A DNA stretch of 35,909 nucleotides. It comes from CALZKI01 sp045124055. Its GTDB lineage: Bacteria > Bacillota > Clostridia > Lachnospirales > Lachnospiraceae. The notes below the pieces were generated by a model that was not told where the DNA came from, did not search any database, and saw nothing but the letters and a program-made list of their open reading frames with translations. Positions within the stretch are counted from its first letter, which is position 1. Every line of letters begins with the position of its first letter. Location: positions 1 to 35,909 of the forward strand of contig JBGVKZ010000039.1 in NCBI GenBank assembly GCA_045124055.1. The letters run 5' to 3'. Made by a program: the position numbers and the translations under genes. Shown here piece by piece: positions 9,015 through 17,600 of the stretch.

Positions 9015-9935
9015 TTAATAGTTATTTGGTTGCTGCATATTTTGCTGCATCATTACCTGTTCTGCCTGCATAGTGCGTTCCAGTTTTTGCTGTAACATCT
9101 TGTAAAATGCCGCTTTTGTATAATACTTATATGGTTCTACATAAAAGATTGACAAAATGCCGCAGGTGCACACACTTAATAAATCCCAACCTATAAAAGA
9201 AAGATTTAAAACAAAGGCATTCCACTTTTCGCCTTTCATCATCTTTTTTGTCATTGCAAAAACCTGTTTTCTTGGCATATCTGGATAATCTGCTAATATG
9301 TATGGAATCATCATATATTCATAACATTTTATGAAATATGGAATCTCGCAAGCAATGATAACCACATATACCATAAGAACCACAAAGATGGTAACAAATA
9401 CTACCGCAACTTCTCCTAGTTTAGCTTCTTCCAAAACAAAAACCATTCCAATAATCATTGCGACGCCAAGCACTGTACCAATAATAGTAACTAACCATAA
9501 CCATAAAGATAAAAACAAATCTCTGAAAAATAATACTTTTATTGTATTCTTATAGTTTCCTTTAAAGCCGGCTCCTACTTCATTCAGCTCCGGTTTATTT
9601 TGATATAAGCCTACACAGAAAAATCTCTGACAACCTACATTTAATGGATTGATAAGAAAAATCTGTACTAAAAATCCTACCAGACCAAATATCATTGCCA
9701 CACCGATAAAACTTAACATCAGAATCCCCATACCAACAATATCGTCTTCTGATATATCTTCCATACTTAAAGTTCCTAAAGCACTCAGCATATTCACCCC
9801 AAAGCTACTACTGAATGATATGATATAGGATATTGCTGAGGTTGCTCCACCCAAAATCAATGGAACTAAAACACTTTTCCAGTAACTTCTATTTAATGCA
9901 TTTTTTGCCCAACTCTTTAAATCTGCTCTATTCAT
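9015..9935 (-). CDS. DUF975 family integral membrane protein
   Basis: This 306-aa membrane protein has about six helices. Its N-terminus, MNRADLKSWAKNALNRSYWKS, is typical of DUF975, a family of unknown function in Firmicutes. A Gln/Met-rich tail (QQNMQQPNN) follows. The reading frame is open back to a TTG at 9953, but the ATG at 9935 has a good GAAAGGGAA site and is chosen. It lies 18 bp downstream of the C_GCAxxG_C_C gene and is followed by a terminator, making it the last gene of the unit. Confidence 0.8.
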   Translation of the reverse strand: MNRADLKSWAKNALNRSYWKSVLVPLILGGATSAISYIISFSSSFGVNMLSALGTLSMEDISEDDIVGMGILMLSFIGVAMIFGLVGFLVQIFLINPLNVGCQRFFCVGLYQNKPELNEVGAGFKGNYKNTIKVLFFRDLFLSLWLWLVTIIGTVLGVAMIIGMVFVLEEAKLGEVAVVFVTIFVVLMVYVVIIACEIPYFIKCYEYMMIPYILADYPDMPRKQVFAMTKKMMKGEKWNAFVLNLSFIGWDLLSVCTCGILSIFYVEPYKYYTKAAFYKMLQQKLERTMQAEQVMMQQNMQQPNNY

Positions 9936-9953
9936 TCTATTCCCTTTCTGCAA

Positions 9954-10412
9954 TTACACAGGATACTTTTCCATATATTGCTCCATAATTTCTGCCGCCA
10001 TTTTTACCATTTCTGGGCAAGGGCGTTTTTGATAGTATTCCTCGGAACGTTTTTCAGGGGTTGGCTCGCTTTTTTTCTCAGTAAGTCCTAAAAGTTCACG
10101 ACACACAATCGAGCCATTTTCCTTCTGAAACTCCTTTGCCAATTCCTGAATTCTTGCATAATGTTCTGTCTTTTCTGTCTGTCCTTTTGGGTCGTCATAA
10201 CCATAAAGAATTCCTGCCACCATAAACATACCACTGACAGCACCACATACTTCTCTGAGTCTTCCCATTCCACCACCAAAAGAAGAAGCTAATTTCATCG
10301 CTGTTTCAAAATCAATTTTACATTCTTCACAAAAAGCTCCCAAGACAGCCTGTGAACAATTATACCCTTCCATAAAAAGCTGTTTTGCTTTTTCTCCGTG
10401 TCCTGTTTCCAT
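9954..10412 (-). CDS. C_GCAxxG_C_C family (putative redox) protein
   Basis: This 152-aa protein shows the family's spaced cysteines: NCSQAV near residue 19, an FCEEC pair, the VCGAVSG core (C-G-A-x-x-G) near 58, and a late Cys in CRELL. These are thought to bind a metal or Fe-S cluster, or to act in redox chemistry, but the role of the family is not settled. A GGGAGA site supports the start. It sits between a small membrane protein and the DUF975 protein downstream of pheA, probably as part of the same transcript. Confidence 0.82.
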   Translation of the reverse strand: METGHGEKAKQLFMEGYNCSQAVLGAFCEECKIDFETAMKLASSFGGGMGRLREVCGAVSGMFMVAGILYGYDDPKGQTEKTEHYARIQELAKEFQKENGSIVCRELLGLTEKKSEPTPEKRSEEYYQKRPCPEMVKMAAEIMEQYMEKYPV

Positions 10413-10430
10413 TTGTTTTCTCCCATCTTT

Positions 10431-10922
10431 CTAATTCGGCAACAAATACTCTTTTCTAACGTAATTATTATCCACTATGATTTCATTCCCAATTTTTACG
10501 TCAACACCTTTTTTCTTTCTATTAATAGTAAATACACACGGGGTATTTTCATCTAATAAAAAGGTGAGGCTTTTAGCAAATCTTGCACCCTCGGAAGAAT
10601 GTAGGGGAATCTCTTTTTCACCATAGTGCATCACCACCGGTTTTTGAGTTCTCATTTTTCCATAAATATCAATGTGGACGGATACTTCCTGACCATTGTA
10701 TAAAAAGGAACCATCAACCTTTTGATATTGCTTTCTGCTTTCACTCAAAAGAACCACACCGATAACTAAAATTGCCGCAAGTGCAATACAACCAAAAATC
10801 ACCTGTCCTAAAGCGATTAAAAGAACTCCGATGGAGCCACAAATCGCCATAAAGACGGACATAATTTTCATCAAATAAGAATTCTCTGTATTTTCGCCAT
10901 AAACAAGACGGTTTTTACCCAT
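10431..10922 (-). CDS. Small membrane protein, unknown function
   Basis: This 163-aa protein has two adjacent hydrophobic helices (about 17-35 and 38-58) and a cytoplasmic or surface beta-rich C-terminal domain. It may be a DUF6106-like family, but I am not certain. GGAG precedes the ATG. It starts 18 bp after the pheA stop, so it is probably co-transcribed with the aromatic genes. Nothing in the sequence links it to amino-acid synthesis. Confidence 0.65.
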   Translation of the reverse strand: MGKNRLVYGENTENSYLMKIMSVFMAICGSIGVLLIALGQVIFGCIALAAILVIGVVLLSESRKQYQKVDGSFLYNGQEVSVHIDIYGKMRTQKPVVMHYGEKEIPLHSSEGARFAKSLTFLLDENTPCVFTINRKKKGVDVKIGNEIIVDNNYVRKEYLLPN

Positions 10923-10940
10923 AATACTACTCCATTACTA

Positions 10941-12086
10941 CTAAACTGTTTCTAAATAACTACCTAAATATTTGAATTCTTCACATTTTTCATTGAGTTC
11001 AGACATTAAACGAATGAACTTCTCAGAATATACGCTGGTTTCCAAATCAAAGTAGAACATAAATTCAAAATCTCTCTCTGAAATTGGACGGCTTTCCAAT
11101 TTAGTTAAGTTAATGCCCAGCATATAGAACTTGGAAAGAATTTTGTATAATTCACCTGGTTTATGACCAATTACCATCATAACACTGGTCTTGTCTGCAC
11201 CTGGCAAAATTTCTAATTTTTTTGAGATACAAATAAATCTGGTATAGTTATTATCTCTATCCTGAACAGATTTATCTGCAAATTTCAATCCATAAAGGTC
11301 CGCACAGAATCTTGAAGAAATAGCTGCTGCATCACTTCTGCCGGATTCTGCAACCATTTTAGCCGCCATTGCAGTATTGGCACAGGCTGTAATCTTCACA
11401 TCTTCCGAGAATTGTTTTAAGTATTCGCTACACTGGGCAATTCCCTGTTCATGCGAAAAAATCTCTTTAATATCGGATTTTTTCGTGCCAGGATTTACCA
11501 AAAGATTGTGGTCAACTTTTAAACGTAAGCCTCTGACAATATAGAAATTATATTTCATCATTAAGTCATAAATTTTATTAACAGAGCCCGCTGTGGAATT
11601 TTCCACTGGAAGTACACCAAATTTACAAAGTCCCTTATCCACTGCTGCAAATACACCTTCAAAATTAGAAAAATACATAATGTTTGGTGAGTTAAAGATT
11701 TTATCTGCCGCAATCTGTGAATAAGCACCTTCCACGCCCTGACAAGCCACCAATGGACTTTCTGGTAACATCTTATCAGAATTTGCAATAGCATCTTCAA
11801 TTTGTAAAGCCAAATCATCTTTTTTATGTAAGGTCTGGCTCTGATAACATTTGCTGAAATCCATCAATTCCGTGATAAAGTTTCTTGCATAATCTTTCAT
11901 TTCCTCAGAAGCTTCTTCGGTCACTTTTGCAATTTTTTCACGTTCTCTTTTTCCGTCATAAACAGGAAGGTTATTTTCCCTCTTGTACTCTGCAATCTCT
12001 GTTGAAACCTGCATTCTTTTTTCAAATAAGGAAAGCATTTCTTTGTCGATTGCATCAATCTGTTCTCTTAACTGTCCGATTTCCAT
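10941..12086 (-). CDS. pheA: Chorismate mutase / prephenate dehydratase (P-protein)
   Basis: This bifunctional cytoplasmic enzyme converts chorismate to prephenate and then to phenylpyruvate, committing flux to phenylalanine. Of its 381 aa, residues 1-85 are an AroQ-type chorismate mutase (REQIDAIDKEMLSLFEKRM). Residues about 110-285 are prephenate dehydratase (GVEGAYSQIAA, PVENSTAGSV, the NNYTRFI motif). Residues about 295-375 are an ACT regulatory domain with the ESRP motif that binds Phe. AAGGAG precedes the ATG. It is 4 bp after aroA and is the third gene behind the Phe/Tyr-rich leader, which fits control by Phe supply. Confidence 0.95.
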   Translation of the reverse strand: MEIGQLREQIDAIDKEMLSLFEKRMQVSTEIAEYKRENNLPVYDGKREREKIAKVTEEASEEMKDYARNFITELMDFSKCYQSQTLHKKDDLALQIEDAIANSDKMLPESPLVACQGVEGAYSQIAADKIFNSPNIMYFSNFEGVFAAVDKGLCKFGVLPVENSTAGSVNKIYDLMMKYNFYIVRGLRLKVDHNLLVNPGTKKSDIKEIFSHEQGIAQCSEYLKQFSEDVKITACANTAMAAKMVAESGRSDAAAISSRFCADLYGLKFADKSVQDRDNNYTRFICISKKLEILPGADKTSVMMVIGHKPGELYKILSKFYMLGINLTKLESRPISERDFEFMFYFDLETSVYSEKFIRLMSELNEKCEEFKYLGSYLETV

Positions 12087-12090
12087 TCTC

Positions 12091-13368
12091 TTACTCCTTA
12101 TCTATCTTCACTTTTCCACCCAGTTTTTCAAAATCTTCGTAAAAACCTGGATAAGATTTATTCACAGCCTCTGCCTGTAAAATGATTACATCCTCTTCAC
12201 ATACAAGGGAAGCAATCGCTGACATCATAGCAATTCTATGGTCATTGTGAGAAGAAACCACTCCTCCTTTTAACTTCGCTTTTCCTCGAATAATCAGCCC
12301 ATCTTCTTTTTCTTCGATGTCTGCCCCTAAAGTACTCAGGGTTTCATAGACCGTTTTTAGTCTGTCACTTTCTTTAATACGAAGTCTTTCTGCTCCACTA
12401 ATTATAGTAACGCCCTCTGAAACTGACGCCGCCAATGCCAAAATTGGTACTAAATCAGGAATCGCCTTTGCGTGAATATCGACAGCTGTCATTTTGCTGC
12501 CAGATACAGTATAGGCATCTTCACACCTTTCAATGTTCGTTCCCATATTTTTCAAAATATCCACAACAGCTTTATCTCCCTGAAGAGATGCCTCATTCAA
12601 ATTTGTATAGGTAATCTGGGTCTGTCCGATTGCCGCTCCTGTCATAAAAAATGCGGCATTGGACCAGTCACCTTCTACGCCTAATCCGTCTTTTATAGTA
12701 TATACCTGTTTTCCCGGAATGTAAAAACAATTCTTTTCATAAACCACGGAAATGGAAAAGGCTTTTAAGGTATCTAAAGTCATTTTTACATAATCTTCTG
12801 ACTGCAATTCTGTGGTAATTCGAATTTCACTGTCTTCTTCCAGTAAAGGAAGGGCAAATAAAAGTCCACTGATATACTGAGAAGAGACATTTCCTGGTAA
12901 AGTATAAATGCCTGGTTGCAATTTTCCTTCTACGCAAACAATACCACCATCTTTTTCCTTAAGAGGTGCACCTTTTTTTGCCATTTCTTCGTCTAAAGGC
13001 TTTAATGGTCTAGTTACCAATGAGCCTTTTTTCAAAAAGTCGCCTCTAATATGCAAAGCTGCCACTACCGGTAATAGGAATCGAATGGTAGAACCACTTT
13101 CGTTACAAGGTAATTGCCTGATTTCTTCCCCTATTTTTGCTCTGTCAATAGGAGTCACCAAAAATCCGTTTTCTTTTCGCTCTATTTTTGCACCCATTCC
13201 CTGCAGGCAGCCAACAGTTGCTAAAATATCATCCGATACACTGTGACACTGAATAAAAACTTCTCTATCCGATAAAGCTGCCGCAATCAAATATCTGTGA
13301 GCTACGGATTTAGAGGCTATTGCCTGAACTTCACCCTGTATTTTGGAAGGACTAACAATCGCTTTCAT
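12091..13368 (-). CDS. aroA: 3-phosphoshikimate 1-carboxyvinyltransferase (EPSP synthase)
   Basis: This is the sixth step of the shikimate pathway: phosphoenolpyruvate plus shikimate-3-phosphate give EPSP. The 425-aa protein has SKSVAHRYLIAAA near the N-terminus, ESGSTIRF (shikimate-phosphate loop), RIKESDRL and HNDHRIAM. The short Ser-containing ESGS loop differs from the GNAGT form of class I enzymes. The start codon lies inside the 3' end of the DAHP synthase gene (17-bp overlap) with an AGGGGG site, indicating coupling. It shares the leader-controlled transcript with pheA. Confidence 0.95.
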   Translation of the reverse strand: MKAIVSPSKIQGEVQAIASKSVAHRYLIAAALSDREVFIQCHSVSDDILATVGCLQGMGAKIERKENGFLVTPIDRAKIGEEIRQLPCNESGSTIRFLLPVVAALHIRGDFLKKGSLVTRPLKPLDEEMAKKGAPLKEKDGGIVCVEGKLQPGIYTLPGNVSSQYISGLLFALPLLEEDSEIRITTELQSEDYVKMTLDTLKAFSISVVYEKNCFYIPGKQVYTIKDGLGVEGDWSNAAFFMTGAAIGQTQITYTNLNEASLQGDKAVVDILKNMGTNIERCEDAYTVSGSKMTAVDIHAKAIPDLVPILALAASVSEGVTIISGAERLRIKESDRLKTVYETLSTLGADIEEKEDGLIIRGKAKLKGGVVSSHNDHRIAMMSAIASLVCEEDVIILQAEAVNKSYPGFYEDFEKLGGKVKIDKE

Positions 13369-14365
13369 TCATAATCCCCCTAATTTTCATCACTTTGTCT
13401 GCTACTTTTTTGAACTGTGCAGGAGTTAAAGACTGGGCACCATCGCAAAGTGCTTTTGCCGGGTTATTATGTACTTCAATCATCAATCCGTCTGCTCCTG
13501 CTGCCGTTGCGGCACAAGACATAGACAATACAAGTTTGGATACCCCTGTTGCATGGCTTGGGTCAACAATCACTGGTAAATGGCTTAACTGGTGAAGTAA
13601 TGGTACAGCAGATAAATCTAAAGTATTTCTTGTATAAGTTTCGTAAGTTCTAATACCCCTTTCACAAAGGATAACCTGTTCATTACCGCCTGCCATAATA
13701 TATTCTGCACTCATAAGCCACTCTTTAATGGTATTGGCAAGACCTCTTTTTAAAAGAATCGGTTTGTTAATCTTACCAAGTTCTTTTAACAATTCAAAAT
13801 TCTGCATATTTCTTGCACCTACCTGAATGACATCTACATCTTCAAATAAAGGTAAGTGGTTGGCACTCATAATTTCGGTTACGATTGGTAAACCGGTTTC
13901 TTTTTTTGCTTCTAATAATAAGTCAATACCTTCGGCTCTCATACCTTGGAAATCATATGGAGAAGTTCTTGGCTTAAACGCACCACCACGAAGCATCGTT
14001 GCTCCAGCTTCTTTTACGGCCTTTGCCACTTCAATAATCTGTTCTTCTGATTCTACGGAACAAGGACCTGCAATCATTGTAAAAATATTGCCACCAACCG
14101 ATGTATCTTTCACAGGAATCACTGTATTTTCCGGATGGAATTTTCTATTTGCCTTCTTAAATGGATCACTTACTCTTGTAACGGATTCTACAATGTCCAA
14201 AGATTGAATCATTTCCATATCAATTTTAGTGGTATCCCCAATGAGTCCTAAAACCGTTTGGTATTCTCCTTCCGTTACACTGACATTAACGCCCTGTTCT
14301 TTGAACCATTCAATCAGGTTCGCCATTTGTTGTTCATCTACACCATTTTTCATTACAGCTATCAT
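13352..14365 (-). CDS. aroF: DAHP synthase, class I-beta with N-terminal regulatory domain
   Basis: This enzyme catalyses the first step of aromatic biosynthesis, joining phosphoenolpyruvate and erythrose-4-phosphate. The 337-aa protein has an N-terminal ferredoxin-like domain (1-70) like that of Thermotoga-type enzymes, which in that family senses Tyr or Phe. The catalytic barrel follows, with AGPCSVES, GGAFKPRTSPY, KRGL and DPSHATG (metal ligands). GAGGAG lies 7 bases before the ATG. It is the first structural gene, 22 bp after the T tract of the attenuator. Feedback inhibition plus attenuation would give two layers of control. Confidence 0.93.
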   Translation of the reverse strand: MIAVMKNGVDEQQMANLIEWFKEQGVNVSVTEGEYQTVLGLIGDTTKIDMEMIQSLDIVESVTRVSDPFKKANRKFHPENTVIPVKDTSVGGNIFTMIAGPCSVESEEQIIEVAKAVKEAGATMLRGGAFKPRTSPYDFQGMRAEGIDLLLEAKKETGLPIVTEIMSANHLPLFEDVDVIQVGARNMQNFELLKELGKINKPILLKRGLANTIKEWLMSAEYIMAGGNEQVILCERGIRTYETYTRNTLDLSAVPLLHQLSHLPVIVDPSHATGVSKLVLSMSCAATAAGADGLMIEVHNNPAKALCDGAQSLTPAQFKKVADKVMKIRGIMNESDC

Positions 14366-14387
14366 AATTGTTTCTCCTCTTTTCCAG

Positions 14388-14422
14388 AAAAAAACCGATG
14401 TTCGCTACAAGCAAACATCGGT
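14388..14422 (-). terminator. Attenuator terminator in the aro/phe leader
   Basis: The arms 14394-14405 and 14411-14422 form a 12-bp stem with one G-U pair and a 5-nt loop. It is followed on the minus strand by seven T (14388-14394). It ends 22 bp before the DAHP synthase ATG and after the leader peptide, so it can stop transcription before the structural genes. Confidence 0.9.
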
Positions 14423-14475
14423 CGAATTCATTTCTCTTTTTTGGTTCTGAATGTCTTAAGATGTTTATTCGTAGC
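14404..14475 (-). promoter_or_regulatory. Predicted antiterminator pairing
   Basis: The segment 14460-14475 (minus strand GCTACGAATAAACATC) can pair with 14404-14419 (GATGTTTGCTTGTAGC). That gives a 16-bp duplex with two G-U pairs and one A-C mismatch. The partner covers the 5' arm and loop of the terminator, so the two structures exclude each other. The free segment begins 5 bases after the leader stop codon, where a ribosome ending at the stop would cover it. Pairing was checked by hand; no free energies were calculated. Confidence 0.75.
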
Positions 14476-14479
14476 AAAA

Positions 14480-14557
14480 TCACCCAACGCTAAAAAAGTA
14501 GCCCTGGAAATCACAAAAGAAATATTCAGTTGACATATAACATTTCTTCTTTGCCAT
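14480..14557 (-). CDS. Phe/Tyr-rich leader peptide of the aromatic operon (25 aa)
   Basis: This short frame begins ATG-GCA-AAG-AAG and ends TGA. The ribosome-binding site GAAAGGTGAT (14564-14573) is strong and well spaced. The peptide starts MAKKKCYM and contains five Phe (13, 14, 17, 21, 22) and three Tyr (7, 12, 20) in 25 residues, with YFF clusters at 12-14 and 20-22. It lies between a sigma-A promoter and an intrinsic terminator ahead of DAHP synthase, aroA and pheA. By analogy with pheL it should be a sensor: ribosomes stall at Phe or Tyr codons when charged tRNA is scarce. It is not expected to have a function as a protein. Confidence 0.88.
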   Translation of the reverse strand: MAKKKCYMSTEYFFCDFQGYFFSVG

Positions 14558-14590
14558 GATTAAATCACCTTTCAAAAAATTCTAAACACA

Positions 14591-14618
14591 ATTATACTCT
14601 CTTGAGTTTCATTGTCAA
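14591..14618 (-). promoter_or_regulatory. Sigma-A promoter of the aromatic operon
   Basis: A perfect -35 TTGACA (14613-14618) and a perfect -10 TATAAT (14591-14596) are spaced 16 bp apart. The expected start near 14584 gives a leader of about 220 nt before the DAHP synthase gene. It lies about 40 bp after the end of the EAL-protein gene, with no terminator visible between. Confidence 0.9.
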
Positions 14619-14656
14619 CCAATTTTTAAGCCTATTTTGGAACTTTTCACTATGTT

Positions 14657-17600
14657 CTACCGGCCATTACTCAAAGTTGCCTGACCTTTTGCAATCTTTC
14701 TACCTTCGATTAAAGCATTTTCTGCTCTCTCGTACAGGTCACTAAATTTCATTGGCTTATTTTCTGCAATGGCAATACCCATTGAGCAGGTAACCGCCAA
14801 CTGTTTTTTACCAATTCGCATTTTCGTAATCTCATAGAGTAATTCTTGACATTTCTTTTCTGCTATCTTGGCAGAAGGAACGTCCTGCATAAACAGGCAG
14901 AACTGAAAACCACTTGCTCTGGCAAGTACATCGCCGGTTCTAAAGAAATTCTTTAATTTATCTGCCAGATTAATTAAAACAACATCTCCATAATTATGAC
15001 CATACACATCATTGATTTCCTTGAAATCATCTACATCCATTACGATTAGGGCATGACACTTATCCGGATTTTCCTTGATAATCTGCATAATCATTTCTTC
15101 GGCTGTATTTCGGCTATATAAGTGTGTCAACGGGTCTGCAGTAGCCTGTTCCACAACATTATAATACTGTTTCAGCATTTTTTTATACTGATAATGAGAT
15201 TCCATAACATTGTTAACACGACGAATTAACACTTCTTCGACGATTGGACGTACCACATAGTCACTTGCACCAAGTTCCAGTACATTGACCTGCTGTGCCA
15301 CCGTATCGTCTGCAGTAATAACAACTACCGGGATATCCGCCATCATTTCGTGATTCTTCTTTTCATTTAAGAATTCAATACCACTCATAACCGGCATAAA
15401 TAAATCCAGTAAAATAACGTCAATTCGATAATTATACTGCTGAATAATGGTCATAGCTTCCTGCCCATTTCCAGCTTCCAAAACAGTAAAATCATTTTTA
15501 AAAATATCACGAATAATGGCACGATTCAGTTCCACGTCATCTACCACTAAAATAGTATCATAAACACTATTTTTCACAGAAAGCTTTTTCGCAATTTTAC
15601 TGTATTCGTACATCATATTTCGGAAACGATTGTTATACTCTAATACATTGTTGATTCGGCGAAGTACCATTTCTTTAATAAATGGTTTTGTAATATAGTC
15701 GTTGACACCGGATTCCAACATATTTAGCTGAACCTGTTCGTCTTCCTCTGCAGTAATGACTACTACTGCAATGTCGCGATACATCAGGTTCTTATTTTTT
15801 ATAGCAAGAAACTCTTTTCCGTCCATAATCGGCATAACAATATCCAATAAAATCAAACGGATTTCATTATGATGTTCTTCCAAAATTTCCAAAGCTTCTC
15901 TACCATTACAAGCCTCAAATATCTTGTATTGGTCACTCATCATACCACGAAGAATGCTTCGATTAAATTCCAAATCATCGACAATAAGAATACTTTCTTC
16001 CTTGCTTTCATCAAACATCGTTGCAGATTGCAATGCGTACACATATTTGTTGAAGCTATCTTCCACCTGTTTTTCACCGGTAATATCGATATGTGTACCG
16101 ATAATGATATTTCTGCCTTCGATATGACTAATATATTTCAATTTTAGATGTAACCAAACTCGTTTTCCGTTGCTTAGCACTTTTTCATATTCACAACCTA
16201 CTGTGCCTTTTGTCTGTACTGCCTCGTTGAGAGTATCCTGAATGATTTTTCTGGATTTTTCCTCTAATACATCTAACAAATTATTGGCACGAATATATCG
16301 GTCATCATACCCCATCAATTCATAGTAAGCATTGTTCACTCGAATGACTTCCAGAGTTTCATGGTCGTATTCATAAACTGCAATCGCCTGATTCGAATCC
16401 GATACCAAATGTTCCATCTCTGTATCCATAGCAAATATCTGGTTGGCATCGAAATTACTTTTATTTAACTTTTCGAAGCCATTGGTAACACAGGCAATGG
16501 AATTATAGGCATAAGCAGGCATAGGTTTTGCAAAATAATAGCCTTGCACAAATTCACAACCAATATTTCTTAAAAATTCTACCTGTTCTTCCTTTTCTAC
16601 CCCTTCTGCAATGGTCGGAATATCCAGCCATTTTGCCATTCGGATAACGGAAGCAACAATATTTTCTCCTCGACCACCGATATCGGAAGTTTCGAAGAAA
16701 CGCATATCAATCTTTAGAACATCAACTTCAATATCTTTTAATACGTTCAAAGAAGAATATCCAGAGCCAAAATCGTCCATCAAAACTAAAAAGCCTTCTT
16801 CTCTAAATCGCTTTACTTTTTCTTTCATTGCCGCGGTGGCATCTGCATAGGCACTTTCCGTAAGTTCCAGTTGTAACAGTTCTCTTGGGATATTATAAGA
16901 GTCTGTTAAATCACAAAGAATCTTTACAATGTTCGGATTAAACAGGTTAACCCTTGACATATTGACGGAAATTGGATTTGGCTTTTCACCTTCATCTAAC
17001 CACCCTCTTAACATAAAGCAAACTTTATTCCATACATAAAAGTCCAGTTTTGTAATAAATCCATTCTTTTCAAAAATAGGAACAAATTTACCTGGTGAAA
17101 TCAAGCCTTTTTCCGGGTGTTCCCAACGAACTAAAGCTTCTGCACCTACCGGAAGCTTACTCTTTACATTGTATTTTGGCTGGAAATAAACAGTAAACTG
17201 CTCCGTTTCCAAGGCATGCACCATTTCATTAATAATCTGCTGTTCTTCTTCCAGTGCAGCTCCCATATCATCGGTGTAAAAAGCATAGTTCTTCAAAAAT
17301 TGTCCTTTAATGGTCTTCGCTGCCAGTTTGGCTCTATCTAACATAAGTTCTACCGGCAATTCCGGGTCATCAATGACATAGATACCAAAGGCCGGTACAA
17401 TATCAAATTCCAAAGGATAATTGTTAAAATGTCTTTTGATTGCACCAATTTTTTCCATAGTTGCCTGCATATCTTCGTAGGAAATACAAACAGCAAATAC
17501 GTCCGCTTCCATACGACCATAGGTCGCTTTTTTATAGTGTTTTACATGCTTTTTGACACTTTGGGCAACAAATTTTAAAACGTTATCTCCGACCTTTGTG

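Noticed and set aside
14258..14533. Rightward reading frame of about 90 codons across the aromatic leader
   Set aside because: It lies antisense to the DAHP synthase 5' end and the attenuator, has no ribosome-binding site and no recognisable domain.
14366..14590. T-box riboswitch in the aromatic operon leader
   Set aside because: No T-box core (AGGGTGGNACCGCG-like) is present; GGGTGATTT after the peptide is only the end of the leader frame. A leader peptide explains the region better.
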